From Syngnathus acus (lineage: Eukaryota; Chordata; Actinopteri; Syngnathiformes; Syngnathidae), in contig NC_051101.1 of the NCBI RefSeq assembly GCF_901709675.1, positions 6,902,501 through 6,966,500 on the forward strand: 64,000 bases of DNA, read 5' to 3'. The notes below the pieces were generated by a model, which saw only the letters and a program-made list of their open reading frames with translations, was not told the origin of the DNA and did not search any database. Shown here piece after piece: positions 13,414 to 26,073 of this stretch. The position numbers and the translations under genes were made by a program. Each line of letters begins with the position of its first letter. Position 1 is the stretch's first letter.

Positions 13414-15033
13414 GCTGATGAAGCTTTCCAATGCATCAAAACATGTAGACATACAGTACTCTAAACGTGTGTAGACAATATTTGTTTAAATCTTTTTTAT
13501 CAGAATTTTGATAATTACACTCATCTGTTGTTGAAGTCCCTGTATTTGGAATATTTAAAATTTATATTAATTTGCCAGGGTAAACAAATCATATTTGTCT
13601 GTGCATTGGGCCACATTTTTTACAGTATTTCATCAAATCCCAAGATTTCACATATCAAATGTTAATTGCATTACGACTGTATTCTGTACATGTAGTTTTA
13701 ATGTTATGGCAGGCTTCACCACAATACAGGTTTCCTATTTATGTTTGGCAGCATTTAAGATTAATCAAGTTTAACTTGTTTAATTTGTCCTTGCTCCATT
13801 TATTAAGGCGCTTTGCTCTTTGTGTAGGAACAAAGCGGACAAAATGTTAGAAACACAATAAATGTGTTTTTATTCTCTGTTTGACACTGTATTGACATTA
13901 CATTGAGGTTAATTCACATTTAAAGAATAGTGTAAATTAAACTTGAAGTACAATTGCACATACTGATCATTTTTTGCGCATCCCAACAAAAATTGTCAAC
14001 TTCAAATGGATACAGTATTGTAAAAAATCCTCATAATCCTTATTCTTTTGAATTATGACTAATTTCATTTAGAGTTTGTTTGTCTGACTTTCAGTTTCTG
14101 CTCATTTGCCATTTGAACAGCTCAATGATATTTTTTTCAAACGCTGAAGCATGGTCATGTTGAAACAAAAATCTAGCATGTATAAACATCCATTCAATGC
14201 CAGTGAACAACCATAAAAAATTGTGCAAGTAGTAAGATTTGTTAAATTGCATATTTTAATGTGCACCTCTTTTTTTGACATAATGTGGCAATAGGTGGAA
14301 AAATATAAACAAGAATACAAAAACAACAGAAACTCCGTTTTTAGTCAGTTGGCAATTCTGGGAGAATTAATTCACCGTTTTCAATCACAAGATGGCGCTG
14401 TAAATTGGTGTCACCCACCGCACACCACTTGGGCTCAAACCCAGACCCCCTCAAACCCTTGCTATTGTTCTTTGAAAATTGTGTATGCACGTGTGCACGT
14501 AAGCGTGTGTGTGTGTGTGCGTGTCCCAAGATGCAGTCATGGAGGAGGGTAGAGGAACCAATAGATGATGATGCATTTGGTATTCAGGAGGGCCTGGTAT
14601 TTATCTGTCTGCTGGCTGTCTAGTCTGGTCTGGCCTGTTAGTGGTGTCACACTGCATGCTCCCTGGGGGACTAAATTGACGCTCCAGACAGACTGTGCGT
14701 AGCTGAGTGTGCGTGTATTGTTTAGTGGTGTTGGGATATTTGTGCGTAGTCGATTTGAGAGAGAATGCCTGCAAGATGCACATGAAGAGTTATACACTGT
14801 ATAGATAAATATTTAATGATCATGGTTAGTGTTGCAACACTTATTTAAAGTGTATTTATTTTGCTAGCTGGAGGTCCATTGCATTTTACTGCTGTGTAAA
14901 AATAGCAATCCAACAGAGTGAAGACAGTTTGTGAAATGTTTAGCATTTGTACTATTGCGATAAGACTGTTATTGTCTCTCACAGGATGAAAAAAAACTTC
15001 TACTATGTCCTTCTGTCTGTTAGGCTTTATTTC
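13414..15033. other. Non-coding, no recognised gene
   Basis: No supported exon. A short GT run lies at 14503-14523. A 'gtctagtctgg' motif occurs near 14620. Confidence 0.4.
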
Positions 15034-15107
15034 TTGATCCGCTTCTGTGCCTATGATTTGTTTAAGTACCACCTCTAAGGACTATTTATGTCTTTGATAA
15101 CCTACTG
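15034..15107 (+). repeat. Dispersed direct repeat, copy 2
   Basis: Second copy of the repeat at 13341-13413, in the same orientation, about 0.9 kb upstream of the ldlrad4 promoter. Confidence 0.8.
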
Positions 15108-15974
15108 GTCGAAAGTGGCCTTCAGAGTCCGTAAGATTTAAATAACCCAGTTTGTTTTTAAGACTGCTGATGGTACTGTATTTGTACAGTTTGTGCGCTC
15201 AGATGCAGCCTTTTGCAGCGGGCCTCATTCAGAGGGGATATGGTGGGGGTAAAGGGTACATTGGGGGTCACGCCTCTCCGTAGCACATGTGGCCCTGAAC
15301 CACAAGACTGGTGCGGGGGTCAACTCAAGGTTAGCTTCTTCAAAGGCCTACTTCATTGGTTGAGGCCAGCCAAAACAAGGGAGTGAAACTTGAAGCACTC
15401 TTCCCTCCCCCCAAAAACACACCAGGCTAGCCAGCCCTCTTCTTCCTGCTCCCCTCTGGTCTGCTCGCCCAGAGCCATTGTCAACCACCACCCGCACGTC
15501 TGTTTCTCTTCTGACTCAAGTCAACGCTTTCAACCACCACCTCCCCCCTTTCCCCTGGCTAGTCAGACACACACATGCTTGCACATGTATTACTCACTGT
15601 CCTGGCCTTTCTCTATTGTCATCTACATGTTGCTGCTTACAACTTTATTTCTTATACTGCATGCACATAACATGCACACGTACAAAAATCTTAAAAGGTC
15701 AGATTGTTGCCATATCTTACCTTACATGTAAATATATGGATGATATTTTGAAATGCGTCAGTATTTACATATGAATTTGAGACTGTATACTGGAAACAAG
15801 AGATTACTGCAATCATCTCAATATTTTCTAGTTTTATAAAATGATCAATGGAAAACTGTGCACGATCGTTGTTTGCATGTCGTGTAATGCACTTTACTTT
15901 GGTGTACTTGGCAGTTTTTCTAAGAGATTTGTCTCATGTCCAAGAAGGCAACAGTGCGGTCCTCCTCTTGAGTA

Positions 15975-16343
15975 TTATGATTGGTCAGCGTAGCTGTCAG
16001 TTTGTGTGGGCGGGGTTAAACCCACCCGGCTCTGTCCTGGTCTAGTTCGAAGACAGCTGCTCGAGGCGGCGGCGGAGGAACTGCAAGAACTGCACAATGC
16101 AAAAGCTGCAAGAAATGGCTTAACCTCAAATTGGCCAACAATTCACTTTCCGACTCCATCCCGAGAGAAAATGGCGTGAGAAACACCGTGGAAAATACGG
16201 GCAAAACTGACGCGAGTCAGCCGAAGCGGCGGACTCTGCTGCCGCTGCCTGGAAGTTTTTCGTTGTTTTCCCGTCGGGGCTCCCCGACGGTGGCGGCGGC
16301 GGCGGCTCTCTCCCCGGAGCGGTGTCCCGGTCCACCGAGCCCC
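15975..16343 (+). promoter_or_regulatory. ldlrad4: ldlrad4 promoter and 5' UTR with two uORFs
   Basis: An inverted CCAAT box ('attgg', 15980-15984) and a GC box ('gggcgggg', 16008-16015) are followed by GC-rich sequence with GGC repeats at 16063-16080. No TATA box is evident. The transcription start is probably near 16020-16060 (inference). The leader carries two upstream reading frames: ATG at 16097 to TAA at 16121-16123 (8 codons), and ATG at 16171 in a strong context ('gaaaATGg') that reads only ATG-GCG before TGA at 16177-16179. The main ATG at 16344 has a weak context ('ccccATGc'), so the uORFs may limit translation. Confidence 0.65.
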
Positions 16344-16437
16344 ATGCAAAACCTAACAGCTCCTGGCGGCTCCGGCAATTCCAATGTCACCTGCTCCTGC
16401 AACTGTACCGCTTCCCAGCCACAGGGAATGGAGATAT
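16344..16437 (+). CDS. ldlrad4: LDLRAD4, coding exon 1 (short, LDLa-less isoform)
   Basis: LDLRAD4 is a type I-like single-pass membrane protein of early endosomes. With its paralogue PMEPA1 it dampens TGF-beta signalling by sequestering SMAD2/3 and recruiting NEDD4-family ligases (known for the family). This exon encodes residues 1-31 and one base of codon 32. It has a Cys-rich short ectodomain (NVTCSCNC, with an N-glycosylation sequon) and ends in the splice donor GTGAGT at 16438. The ATG at 16344 is the first in-frame ATG; the frame stays open upstream to 16131 but has no ATG. The spliced CDS (94+149+51+546 nt) gives 279 aa. This start resembles the alternative first exon of PMEPA1-type and short LDLRAD4 isoforms. 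The LDL-receptor class A exons of the long form were not found in the window. The identity ldlrad4 rather than pmepa1 rests on exon 4 and on synteny with fam210a, mc5r and mc2r. Confidence 0.85.
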
Positions 16438-19400
16438 GTGAGTATCATACTTGCCGTTTTTTTCCCCGTGACCTTAAATCCGGCCCTGCAGAGACCATTG
16501 GAGTGCCTAATCCGTTTTATGTACACTTTCAAGTGCGGTGCAGTTTGAGACGAGACGAAGAAACCGGTTCGTTTATTATTACTCTCTAACAATTTGTCTT
16601 CTCAGAAAAAAATTGCTACTTCAATTTCCTGTGCGTCAGCGCAATACAATAGAAACTTTCAAGCTTTGTGACAATTGATATTTATAATGGCTTTTGATGC
16701 GGCTTTCAAGTTTTATGAAGTCAGAAAAAGGGTGAGGGTATTTTTAGCTCATTTAGTATAGCAGGCACTTGCAAGCAGAGAAGTCTCCAGTCACAATAGC
16801 CTATTAAATGATTAATGCCTTAGTTGACGTTTTGCACACATTACTGATGACATATGTTTTAAGGCAAGCAACTTGACAGCTGTTTTGTCTTACGGCGGGT
16901 TGTTTCTATGAAATTACACCCTGTTTAGCTGACATCTGTGCACATAGTATAAGGGATCCCTACACAGGGTTAAATAGTTGGCAGTCAGCACTAACAGGAA
17001 ACGCTGCAATGGTATGATATGTCTGTCTGCTGTCTGAGTAGCCCACGGAGAAACTGTCATTATCAGCTCTGCTTCAATGCTGCCTGTTAGATCCACTGCA
17101 GATGCTCCTTATTTACGACTGAGACAGAACAGACCAGATAGGACAGTCAGTCAGTCACACAATGTAGTCAAAGACAAACACACAAGAGGTAAGTTCCCAA
17201 CCAGGCAGAACCATTACAAAAAGATGACCAACATGTACAAAAAAGCTCCAGACAGACGGGCAGACTTCCAGTCATGTGTTATTTCCACTAGGCCAAAGGC
17301 CAAGCTCGGGCAACGTGTGGCGAATGCAGGATATTAGATTTAGATTTGGCAGCAGAGTGTGGCTGCAGTGACGCCACACTGTAACCAAGAAGTGTGTGTT
17401 TGTCTGGCACACTGACTCATGGCTCACCTGGCATTGACCGGCCGTGTCGCGTCATCCAGTTTATTGCTTGTCCCATGGGGGAAGTCAGGGATGCAGGTAA
17501 AAAAAAAAAAAAAGGGCGAGTCCAATTAGATCAGTTTCATTTCCTCAAACTTTTTAATGTGTTGCTTGGATCTTTTGATTTATGACAGCAGTCTGACAAA
17601 TGTTTTTTTTTTTTCCATAAATCTATTTAGTTTAAATAACTCTTCTTGATCATATTAACACATTACTATTGAGGATTTCCATTTAGTCACTGATGTTTAA
17701 AAACAAATTGTCTGCAGCCTTGGGTTTGCAAGGCTGAATAATGTAGCTCATGCTCTGCTGAATTCTTTACTTGAGACAAGCTATTCCTTTTTTTTTTCTT
17801 TTCCTGAACTGAATATGTATATATGTATAGCAATTTCACATCACTAAAATTGCAGTGGTTTTGAAATATCACAATATTGCTGAAAGAAATGCTACAGTTG
17901 TTAAACACTCGATACATCCATTTTAAATGGCTCACGTTATCCTTTTTACTTGAGAGTTTGCAAAGATGGCTGTGCTAACCCTAAACCGGAAAAGGGTAAG
18001 CCGCAAAAGCCCCAGAGCACATGATGTCATGGCGTTTTATGCAAAGAGGCCATTAAATCGCATGTAAAATACATCCTTGTTTTTATAGCAAGGAAGTTAT
18101 TAGTTGAATTTAGGATTCAGTCTTGATTGCTACTACATGACACTAAAGACAACTTCCAAGACACTTTAGACAAATTCTGAAAATCAAAAAGACCCCCCCT
18201 GTAATCGATCGCTGCATTTACGGCACAGTGTTGACTTTGTTCAATTCCACACTACTCATATCACTTTGGGGCGGTGTGTTTTGTAGCTAAAATCAGTACC
18301 ATGAAAAAAAAACACATTAAATACTTGGCTAATGGCTCTTAACCACAGCACAGCGACTCGTGCTCAGCAACACTGCAGAAAAGTATAATGATGAATAACC
18401 GCAGCAGACATAGCTAAGTCACAACAACAACAAGTCACGTCAATGTAATATCCACCTGAGTTTTTCTCAACCTCGTCAGATGATAGATTTGACCAATGAG
18501 GGATCATCAGTGGTTTATGTCAACCACATTTTGCTCAGCATCCCAGCTGAACAGGTTCTCGAAATAGTAATACCTGCTTTTGCTAATGGAAAAAAATAGA
18601 GTCAAATCAAATAAGAACAGCCAATTGTCAAATATATGCTAGTGATTTTCAACCTTTTCTAAAAAAATAATAGGAAAGAGAAACAAAAAAGCAAATGTGA
18701 AATGAAAACTTTTAGATTTTACATAAAAAAAAAAAAAAAAAAAAAAAAGTTTGGAGATGACAGAAGACTGAATCAACCTTCGTAATATATTTACAAGTAT
18801 TTCGTCATGCATTCTGTGAGTGTTCGTCTTAGTCACAGCGATGTATATTCTCTTTGAGGAAGGGGGTCACTGTGTTGCTGTGCCTGAATGTGCCTCTGTG
18901 TTTGTAACCGTCTGCAGTCAAGGCCAGCCAGCTTAAATGGTCTGATCACTTCTCCTGCGTGTAAATAGTGTTTGTGTGTAGGTGGCTGCAAGGTCATCGT
19001 TCAAGTGCCCCGGGCCAGCACACGCAAATGACGACTTGTTGACGCTCACTGAAAAGCGTACAAAGAAACACACAAAGGATAAATGCGCTCACATTTACAC
19101 TTGGACAGACGTTCAATTACACGCACGCATGGAGGAACTGTAGTTACAGTCAATATTTACTCTTCTGTCTACAGCCAGGCAAGTTCACAATAATTTGTTT
19201 TTTTTCCCCTCAATCCTTGAATTGCTTGCTGATGTGCTGCCGATTTTAGATCGGGCTATTGTTTTTAGTCCGATGAATATATTTCACTGATGGGCTTTAC
19301 AGATCAACTTAGATGTAGACTTAGAGCAATAGATATATACTCTATATTCCTTTGAGAGCTCCTAATTTCACATTGCAGAATGGAACCTGATTCAGTCTGA

Positions 19401-20234
19401 CACCTACAGTAAGATGAGTAGAAGATTTGTCATGGCAAATAGTATTAGGAAGCACTATGAAGTTGACCTGAAGGGTTTGGATTTTCCTGTCATTGGAAGG
19501 TGCTGTTTACATTGGCGCTGTACAGACATTCAGATCTAAGATGTACTGCCAAGTGCCAACAAACACCACCTGAGCAATTGTGACTGAGATTGATAGAATC
19601 TACAGTACAAAGAAAACTCCAGTCTAGTCTTATTAGTAATGGCTTTATGTATCCCAAAATGAAGTTTTGACGCTGATTTTAAAAAAAAAAAGTGTTTCGT
19701 TTTTTTCTACCACATCAGGTTTTTGAGATATTTTCATTTAATCTTTTTAAGTTTGACCTATAAAAGCTTGGGTTCGAAATTAGGTGAATCCGCGGGTGCC
19801 GAGCCAGAGGTAAGCCAGAGTTCACTGTTTCCTCAATCGTTAATGGCTATTGATTTGAAAGCGCATTTGGGAGCGGCAACGCTGCTTCAACAAGGTGGTT
19901 TATGTGTTCTATTAGTTTTTAACCAAAGTTAAAAAAAAAAGAAAAAAATAGCTACTTGTTGCTGGAATTCGCTTTTGGACTCGACATGGCCAAGTTTCCA
20001 GTTTTCCTTCAAGACATCTCCCAAGTCATCACAAAATCAACACCAACCACTGATCTTTTGATTACAGTAAGTTCTGTTATATAACTTTATATCATCATGA
20101 TATAGTTTATTTTATAGCTACATGAAAATAAGTAATTGAAACTATCTACCCAGTTTCTATTAAGCTTTTCTTGCTGACCAGCCACTTAAATGACAACTAT
20201 TTTGTATAAACCTCAGCATCACTGTGTCCTGCAG

Positions 20235-20570
20235 CACACGGTAAAAGAAAAGATCATCGGTGTCTGCTCTCTCGCCTCCCCGCTAGACATTTATCCAACC
20301 TGACCACTCGGATCGCAGGTGACCCCACTCACCCATCCCATGGCCTCTTCTGACTGCTGCCATCAGGAAGGAAAGGTCAAAACTAGCAGACTCAAACAGA
20401 GGTTCTTATAGCAGGCGGTCGGGATCGACCATATAGATTGTAGCGTTGATAATCTAATGTACATGTTTAAAACAGTTTAGTGGATTTATTACAGCACTGC
20501 AGGTCTGTTATTTCGGGTTTGTTATATGTCAGGTATGTGTAACACATCTGACAATAAAGTCACTTGAACA
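20235..20570 (+). mobile_element. LINE (L2/CR1-like) 3' end relic
   Basis: A degenerate frame over about 20310-20400 reads as a proline/histidine segment followed by LLPSGRKG, resembling the extreme C-terminus of fish L2-type reverse transcriptase ORFs. It is followed by a short 3' tail ending 'tgacaataaagtcacttga' (20549-20567), a typical 3' end of such elements. In-frame stops show it is dead. The call is by recalled pattern, not search. Confidence 0.5.
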
Positions 20571-23500
20571 AACTAGTTTCTCAAACTGAATGTTGATTTT
20601 TATCGCCTCGCTGAACGAACACAACACATCTGTTCCTGTGTTTGTTTTTTTGTTGTGAGTTAAACCAAACAAAACCGGAAAGTGGTGTTTGTGATGCATA
20701 ATAATCATCTTACCAGCTTTTTTTCATGGCGCATTAGCTTTGACTCTACTTCCAAATACTGCTGTCATTTTACTGACAATAATTGCAATTGGCTCTGTGT
20801 GTAATATTCAGAATGACGAGGTACTATAGGGCTTTGTTTTAGTGTGACTGAAAGAGAACAAGGAGAATGTTGGCTTTTAAATCAAAGTGGACCATTATTT
20901 CCAAAGACATGGTGCAGATTGTTTCTGTGCAGCAGAGTAGGTCAGTTTCGCTTTAACAGTCCTATGTAGTAAAAAGTGAAATTTTTGTGTCCTTCCTGTC
21001 GTGGGTTCACCGACACTCCATAACACTATAGCATCAATAGCACCCAGCCACTCTGGCTGCTGGGATTCCCTTTGTGTCTCGATTCTGCACCCCCATCCAA
21101 CACGCACACAATAAATGCCCTTGGGACCCGGGAAGCAGATTTTGTAGTCGTCGTGTTTTTGAGACAGGCCGTCCGTCAAGTGTTATGGTGGGCAGTCAGT
21201 GGATGGGAGTGGGGAGTTTCCTCACATCTGTTTACTCACAGTTTGAGTTCAGGCGAATGAATCAATGTGCTGCGCATCTCATGACTACAGTTCTGTGGAT
21301 GCAATGCCAAAGTGTTGACTGTAAACAAGAGCACAGGGCTGTTTTTTTTTTTTTTTTTGGGTGGGGGGGTCTTTATTTTTTTGGCTTCACTAGCTGATTG
21401 TCTCCGCCCACCACAGAATTCAGCAAAATTTATTAGAGCATTCTTATTATGCTATTTGTTTGTTCCCTGTTTAACTGCATTGACAGTTCAAAACATAAAA
21501 TATTTAAAAAATCAATTTAATACGCTTCCCCGCCCACCGATTTTTCACTCACATTTTCTTACAGGTTCAGAGAAAAATGCAAGCACAGTCGATTTCTGAT
21601 TTCATTTATGGGCATGTTGTGTTTTTGGGGTCGACTGTGCATTTTGAAGACGCTTAATTTGTCAAAGGGAGGAGGCACTGTTGACAAGAATCACTTCAAG
21701 GATTTAACAAGGGAGTTAATGGGGTACATCTTCAGAAACATATCAATGATATCTTTTGTATCGCTTGCCAACATTAAAACAAGCCCAGTGCTCGCAAAGG
21801 CCTGCCATACTAAATTCAGTAATACAATACAGTTCTTTTTAATCGTGCAGTCTTGATGACCTCATGTATCGACAAGCTACTTGCTTGACATCCAAAAATT
21901 TGCACTCTTGCTAACAATGTTTTATGATGTTACGTTATGGCTACTGTGTATTGGATTAATGAAAAAGCAAAAAATATTTTCATATTTCTGTAACTCAATA
22001 TCCCCCTCAAAATGTCCTGCAAATTAACATTGCACGTTTCATGTAGCAAGTAAAGGCTTAGCATACGATTCTGTATGTGGAATATCATTTTATGCTAAAT
22101 GAACATATTTAATTGATATTGACCAATCAAATTGTTCACTTCAGTCTTTGAGAAGCAGCAAAGCGGGAGCCACTTAAGAATCCAAATTTATGTTCTGCCA
22201 AAGGTTGCCGTTTGGTTCCGCAAGAAACACAAATTGCGTTTGAATGAGTCAACAAGGTCCCCCTGTGACAATAAATAGTCCTTGTAGCCGTTTTGTAATT
22301 GCTTGAATATGAATGCTGTATGTGCAGTGATTGACTAAAGATTGCATGCTGCTTCGCATCACGAAGATGTCTCCCTCTGGAGGAACACATTACTTTGACT
22401 GCAATCTATGATTGAAGAGCATTGTTTTACGGACAACCCATTGCAATTTTATTTTCATGGAAGTTATAGAAGGCTCGGACATCCTCCTTTGACTCCAGTA
22501 TGCCCACTATAGTACTCTTGTTTGCTGCCCGGACATTTCATGGTATCTTGTGACTGATGCCCTGGATTCCGGAATGAATGACCCTCATGTGGAGTTATTT
22601 TGGCAAGGAAGACAGAAGTACTTAAGATATCGCATTATGTCACTCAGTCACAGTTTTGTAATCTTTTGTGATGTCAGATGCACAAATTGTGGTATGAGGG
22701 CTCCAGCGCAAAGTAACATTGGATTATATGGAAAACACCACCAAAAAGTTACGGATTCCCACACTGCCCCTAAAAGGCCAAGCTGTGCACAGTAGGAATA
22801 GCCTGTATTTATTGTTTTGCATTGATATTATTTGAATACATTGCCGTAATTTATTTACTGGTTGTTCTTTTTAAGTTACTCTATATTTTAAAGTAAAGTT
22901 TTGGTAGTTGCTCTAATACTAGGCTAGAAAATTAATTAATAGTCATGTTTATCGATCGGGATGTCTATATCGATCAGAAATAATAACGATGACAATATTT
23001 TTGATGGTCGCCCACCCTAATATAAAGTCTGCAAGCCAAATAAGGTTCTTACTTTATCAGCAACTCACACACTCCTGCTTTTCCTCCTCCTCTTGGCAGT
23101 CACCATCTGACCCTAATCAGGCACAGAACTGCTCTATTGTCTGGCTAGGGAAAGAGGAGCACTCACTTACACAACGACAAACCCACAGACAGACACTAAC
23201 ACACAAGCAGACGGAAAGGGGGGTTGGGGATAGAGGTTGTCTAGTCTGGCCCTGCCTCGACTCTCAACCCCCAACGCTGCTCCTCTCTTGCCTTACCTCC
23301 ATGCACGCTGCAGAGCAAACATTCTATTCTGTGGTTACGTAGCCTACACACGCGCGCTCAGGTATAAAAACTAGCTCGTCATGATTTTTGTGCCAGTGGA
23401 AGCCGTTTTGAGCGTGATTGAGAGTTTGGCCCACCCGCGCCTCACCCCTTTGTTAAGTTACTTCAAATCGGATTTGTTATCTAATTGCAACTGCTAGTCG

Positions 23501-25596
23501 ACTAACAATCTAATTGTTTCTAGCAGCCCTAGGTGAGAGCTGTTATTGCATAGCATACAGGAATTGGATGCTCATACATTAGGCTGTTACTCATGTGCCA
23601 TAACCTCCGATCCCAACTTAACCTCCTGCCACCCTAGGTAAAACTGTCTAGCACCGCCACATTAATTGACAAAGATAATATTTTGTTAGTTTTCTTTGCT
23701 ACATAGTTATGTCTTATCAAAATACATATATGCAAACATGTATGCAAAACAAAATATGGATAGTTTTGGCTCATCATTTGTGCTGAACTATCAGTCCTTG
23801 CACTAATGCAACTTTTTCTGATATCACCCTCAAAAGGCAAACTTTTTTTGTCACCCTTTAACGGGCAATTCCCGCTTGGAATTCCCCTCGACGCGGATAT
23901 GGCTGCTTGCTAGTGTTGCTAATTATGATTAGGGCTTCTGCTCTGAGCAGCATGATGATCCTGTGTGAATTATTAATATAGGTCATGGTCACAGCATCCG
24001 GCCGGCCTGGCCCAACCCAACCCTGTGCTGTCCCATTACTATCAGAGTACACTGTAGCCTCTGCTCCCTTCTGCTAACCCACAGCCCACCCCATCTGTCA
24101 GACAGATTAACCCAACAGATCACCTAAACCACGGCTGGATGGGGAGATGTCCTGTTGCAAAGTTTTCGGTCTTTGTAACTGCTTCTTTTTGTTTTCTTTT
24201 TCAACCTCAACCGCACTTTAACAAATGTTGCTGGTCCCGTCTTCCATTCATGACCTGTGCACCAGAGTCGATTTGTTTGTCTGTGAGACAATAGGGTTAG
24301 AAATTTTACCACAATAAATTTCTTATACCACTCCTTCTTTTTTTTAACCTTTGGACATCTCTCTCTCCATCAAAACATTTTAAGACTCTCCCAATCTTGG
24401 TACACAACTGTGTGTTTCTTCTTGTCTGTAGCGTTCTATTTTATAGTTTGCTTTGCCAGCCGCTTTTGCTCAGAACCACCCCGAGTTCAGCCTGTGGTCA
24501 TGACCTAGTATTAAAGAGGGGACACGCATTTGTTTATCTCCAGCATGTCTTTCCCCATGATTACTTTCTTGTTTTGCCATTTTGATGTTGCTGATGTTGC
24601 CTTCCTGTGTCTCAGTCACGCTGTTTAACCTGTCTCGTTTCCCTTTATGTTTGTTTTTGCGCTCTTCCTCAATTTTCCGACTGAGTCTCTTGCTTTTGCT
24701 TAATCCTGCCCGCAAGGCTCCGCTTCATGCTTTTTACGCATCTCAACTTCATGGCTAGAATACAGAGCGGAAGAGGTGCTAGTCATCTGCTGAAGTTGGT
24801 TGAGCAACATATGCGTGATGGATTCTCCTCTGTTAGCTCAGCACAATTAGACCGCATGTCACAAGACGGTCATGCTCGCAGAGTTTAGAAACATTGTCAC
24901 CGAAGATGTGTATGACATGGATTTGTAGCACAAGATGAACGTGTCAAACCATTAAATGTGTTTTTCACCTTTCATAAATCATCCGAGAGCTGCTTAAAGT
25001 AAAGTTTTAACTTTTGGTTTTGTAAGCCTGTTTGGATTTTTGCCTTTTTTTTTGTGATGGCAGGATGAATATTGGTTTTCACGACATTGTATAAACAGTG
25101 TGTGTTGTCTGTTACCGATGAGAATATATGTTGGTGCTTGGGTAACAGATGATGTTTGCAGTCAACAAATGAAGGGTAAAAAGAATCACACACTGTCCCC
25201 AAAGCCCTCGCAACATTCAGGTTATTTATGAACCAGTGGATAACCCTGCCTGCTATTGACACTTTGCCACCTGGCTTCCAAACATCCGCACAAATTTGTG
25301 AACAACAATTAAATCCTCTTGGCTCAGATACTCAAGTGCTGCACTCTTCCAGTGCATGTTTTTAATGGAAAATTTTCAAAGTCAATAATGGATGTACGTT
25401 ACCTTGTAGATTTTTTTTTTCTTTTCATTCATTTCTCCCAAGCTCCATATTGTTAGTTATATATTGTACGCATAAATGTAAATCTAAGATATCACCGTAT
25501 CAGGTAACCAAATGTGTTACCTATTATGTGTGACCAAGTCAGCTGATGTTTCTTCATCAGCCTTCTGAGTGATCAAATTGGCTTAAGATCCTACAT

Positions 25597-25740
25597 CAGG
25601 GGCCTTCAAGAACCGATTTCCTGGATGTTTTATATATCTACCTGCTGCAACACACAAGGACCGGAATTGGAACCCCAGGTATAAAACATCCAGGAAACCA
25701 GCTCTCGAGTAACCGGACCTACATCAATCCTAAAACCCTG
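25597..25740. mobile_element. MITE-like inverted-repeat element, deleted copy
   Basis: Inverted arms 'cctggatgttttatat' (about 25620) and 'tataaaacatccagg' (about 25680) flank a short centre that includes 'ctgctgcaacacac'. The arm sequence matches the longer copy at 29368-29565, so this is probably an internally deleted member of one family. Confidence 0.55.
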
Positions 25741-26065
25741 TGTGGACACATTTCTATCAATCCTTTTGACGCTGATGTCTAATAATAGTTCAGTACAATG
25801 TGCAGTCAACCACATTCGCCCCTGCAATCATATCAGTAGTCAAACAGGCATTTCTGCTTAAACCTGGTTGAATATAAGTTGCAAGTTGAAGCAACATGCC
25901 CGAGCAAGTTGGTCCTTGAACATACGAAATGTTTAAACGACTACCTCGTTACACTCACTTACACACTAACCCAGGCTGACCCAGGTAGACTATTTCTAAC
26001 CCTGACATTAGTCTGACCCTTGTAGTCTGGTTCAATCACCCAGTGAAGGTAGGGGGAGGGGGGTT

Positions 26066-26073
26066 GTCTAGAC
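26066..26073. promoter_or_regulatory. Palindromic Smad-binding element GTCTAGAC (1 of 4)
   Basis: A perfect GTCTAGAC (two inverted GTCT/AGAC half-sites), followed within 20 bp by 'ctgtctgtctag', which adds further GTCT half-sites. It lies in ldlrad4 intron 1. The function is inferred from the motif only. Confidence 0.4.

Noticed and set aside
16131-16343. N-terminal extension of LDLRAD4 in the open frame upstream of ATG 16344
   Set aside because: The frame is open but has no ATG, and the sequence is GC-repeat-rich with no family similarity; treated as 5' UTR.
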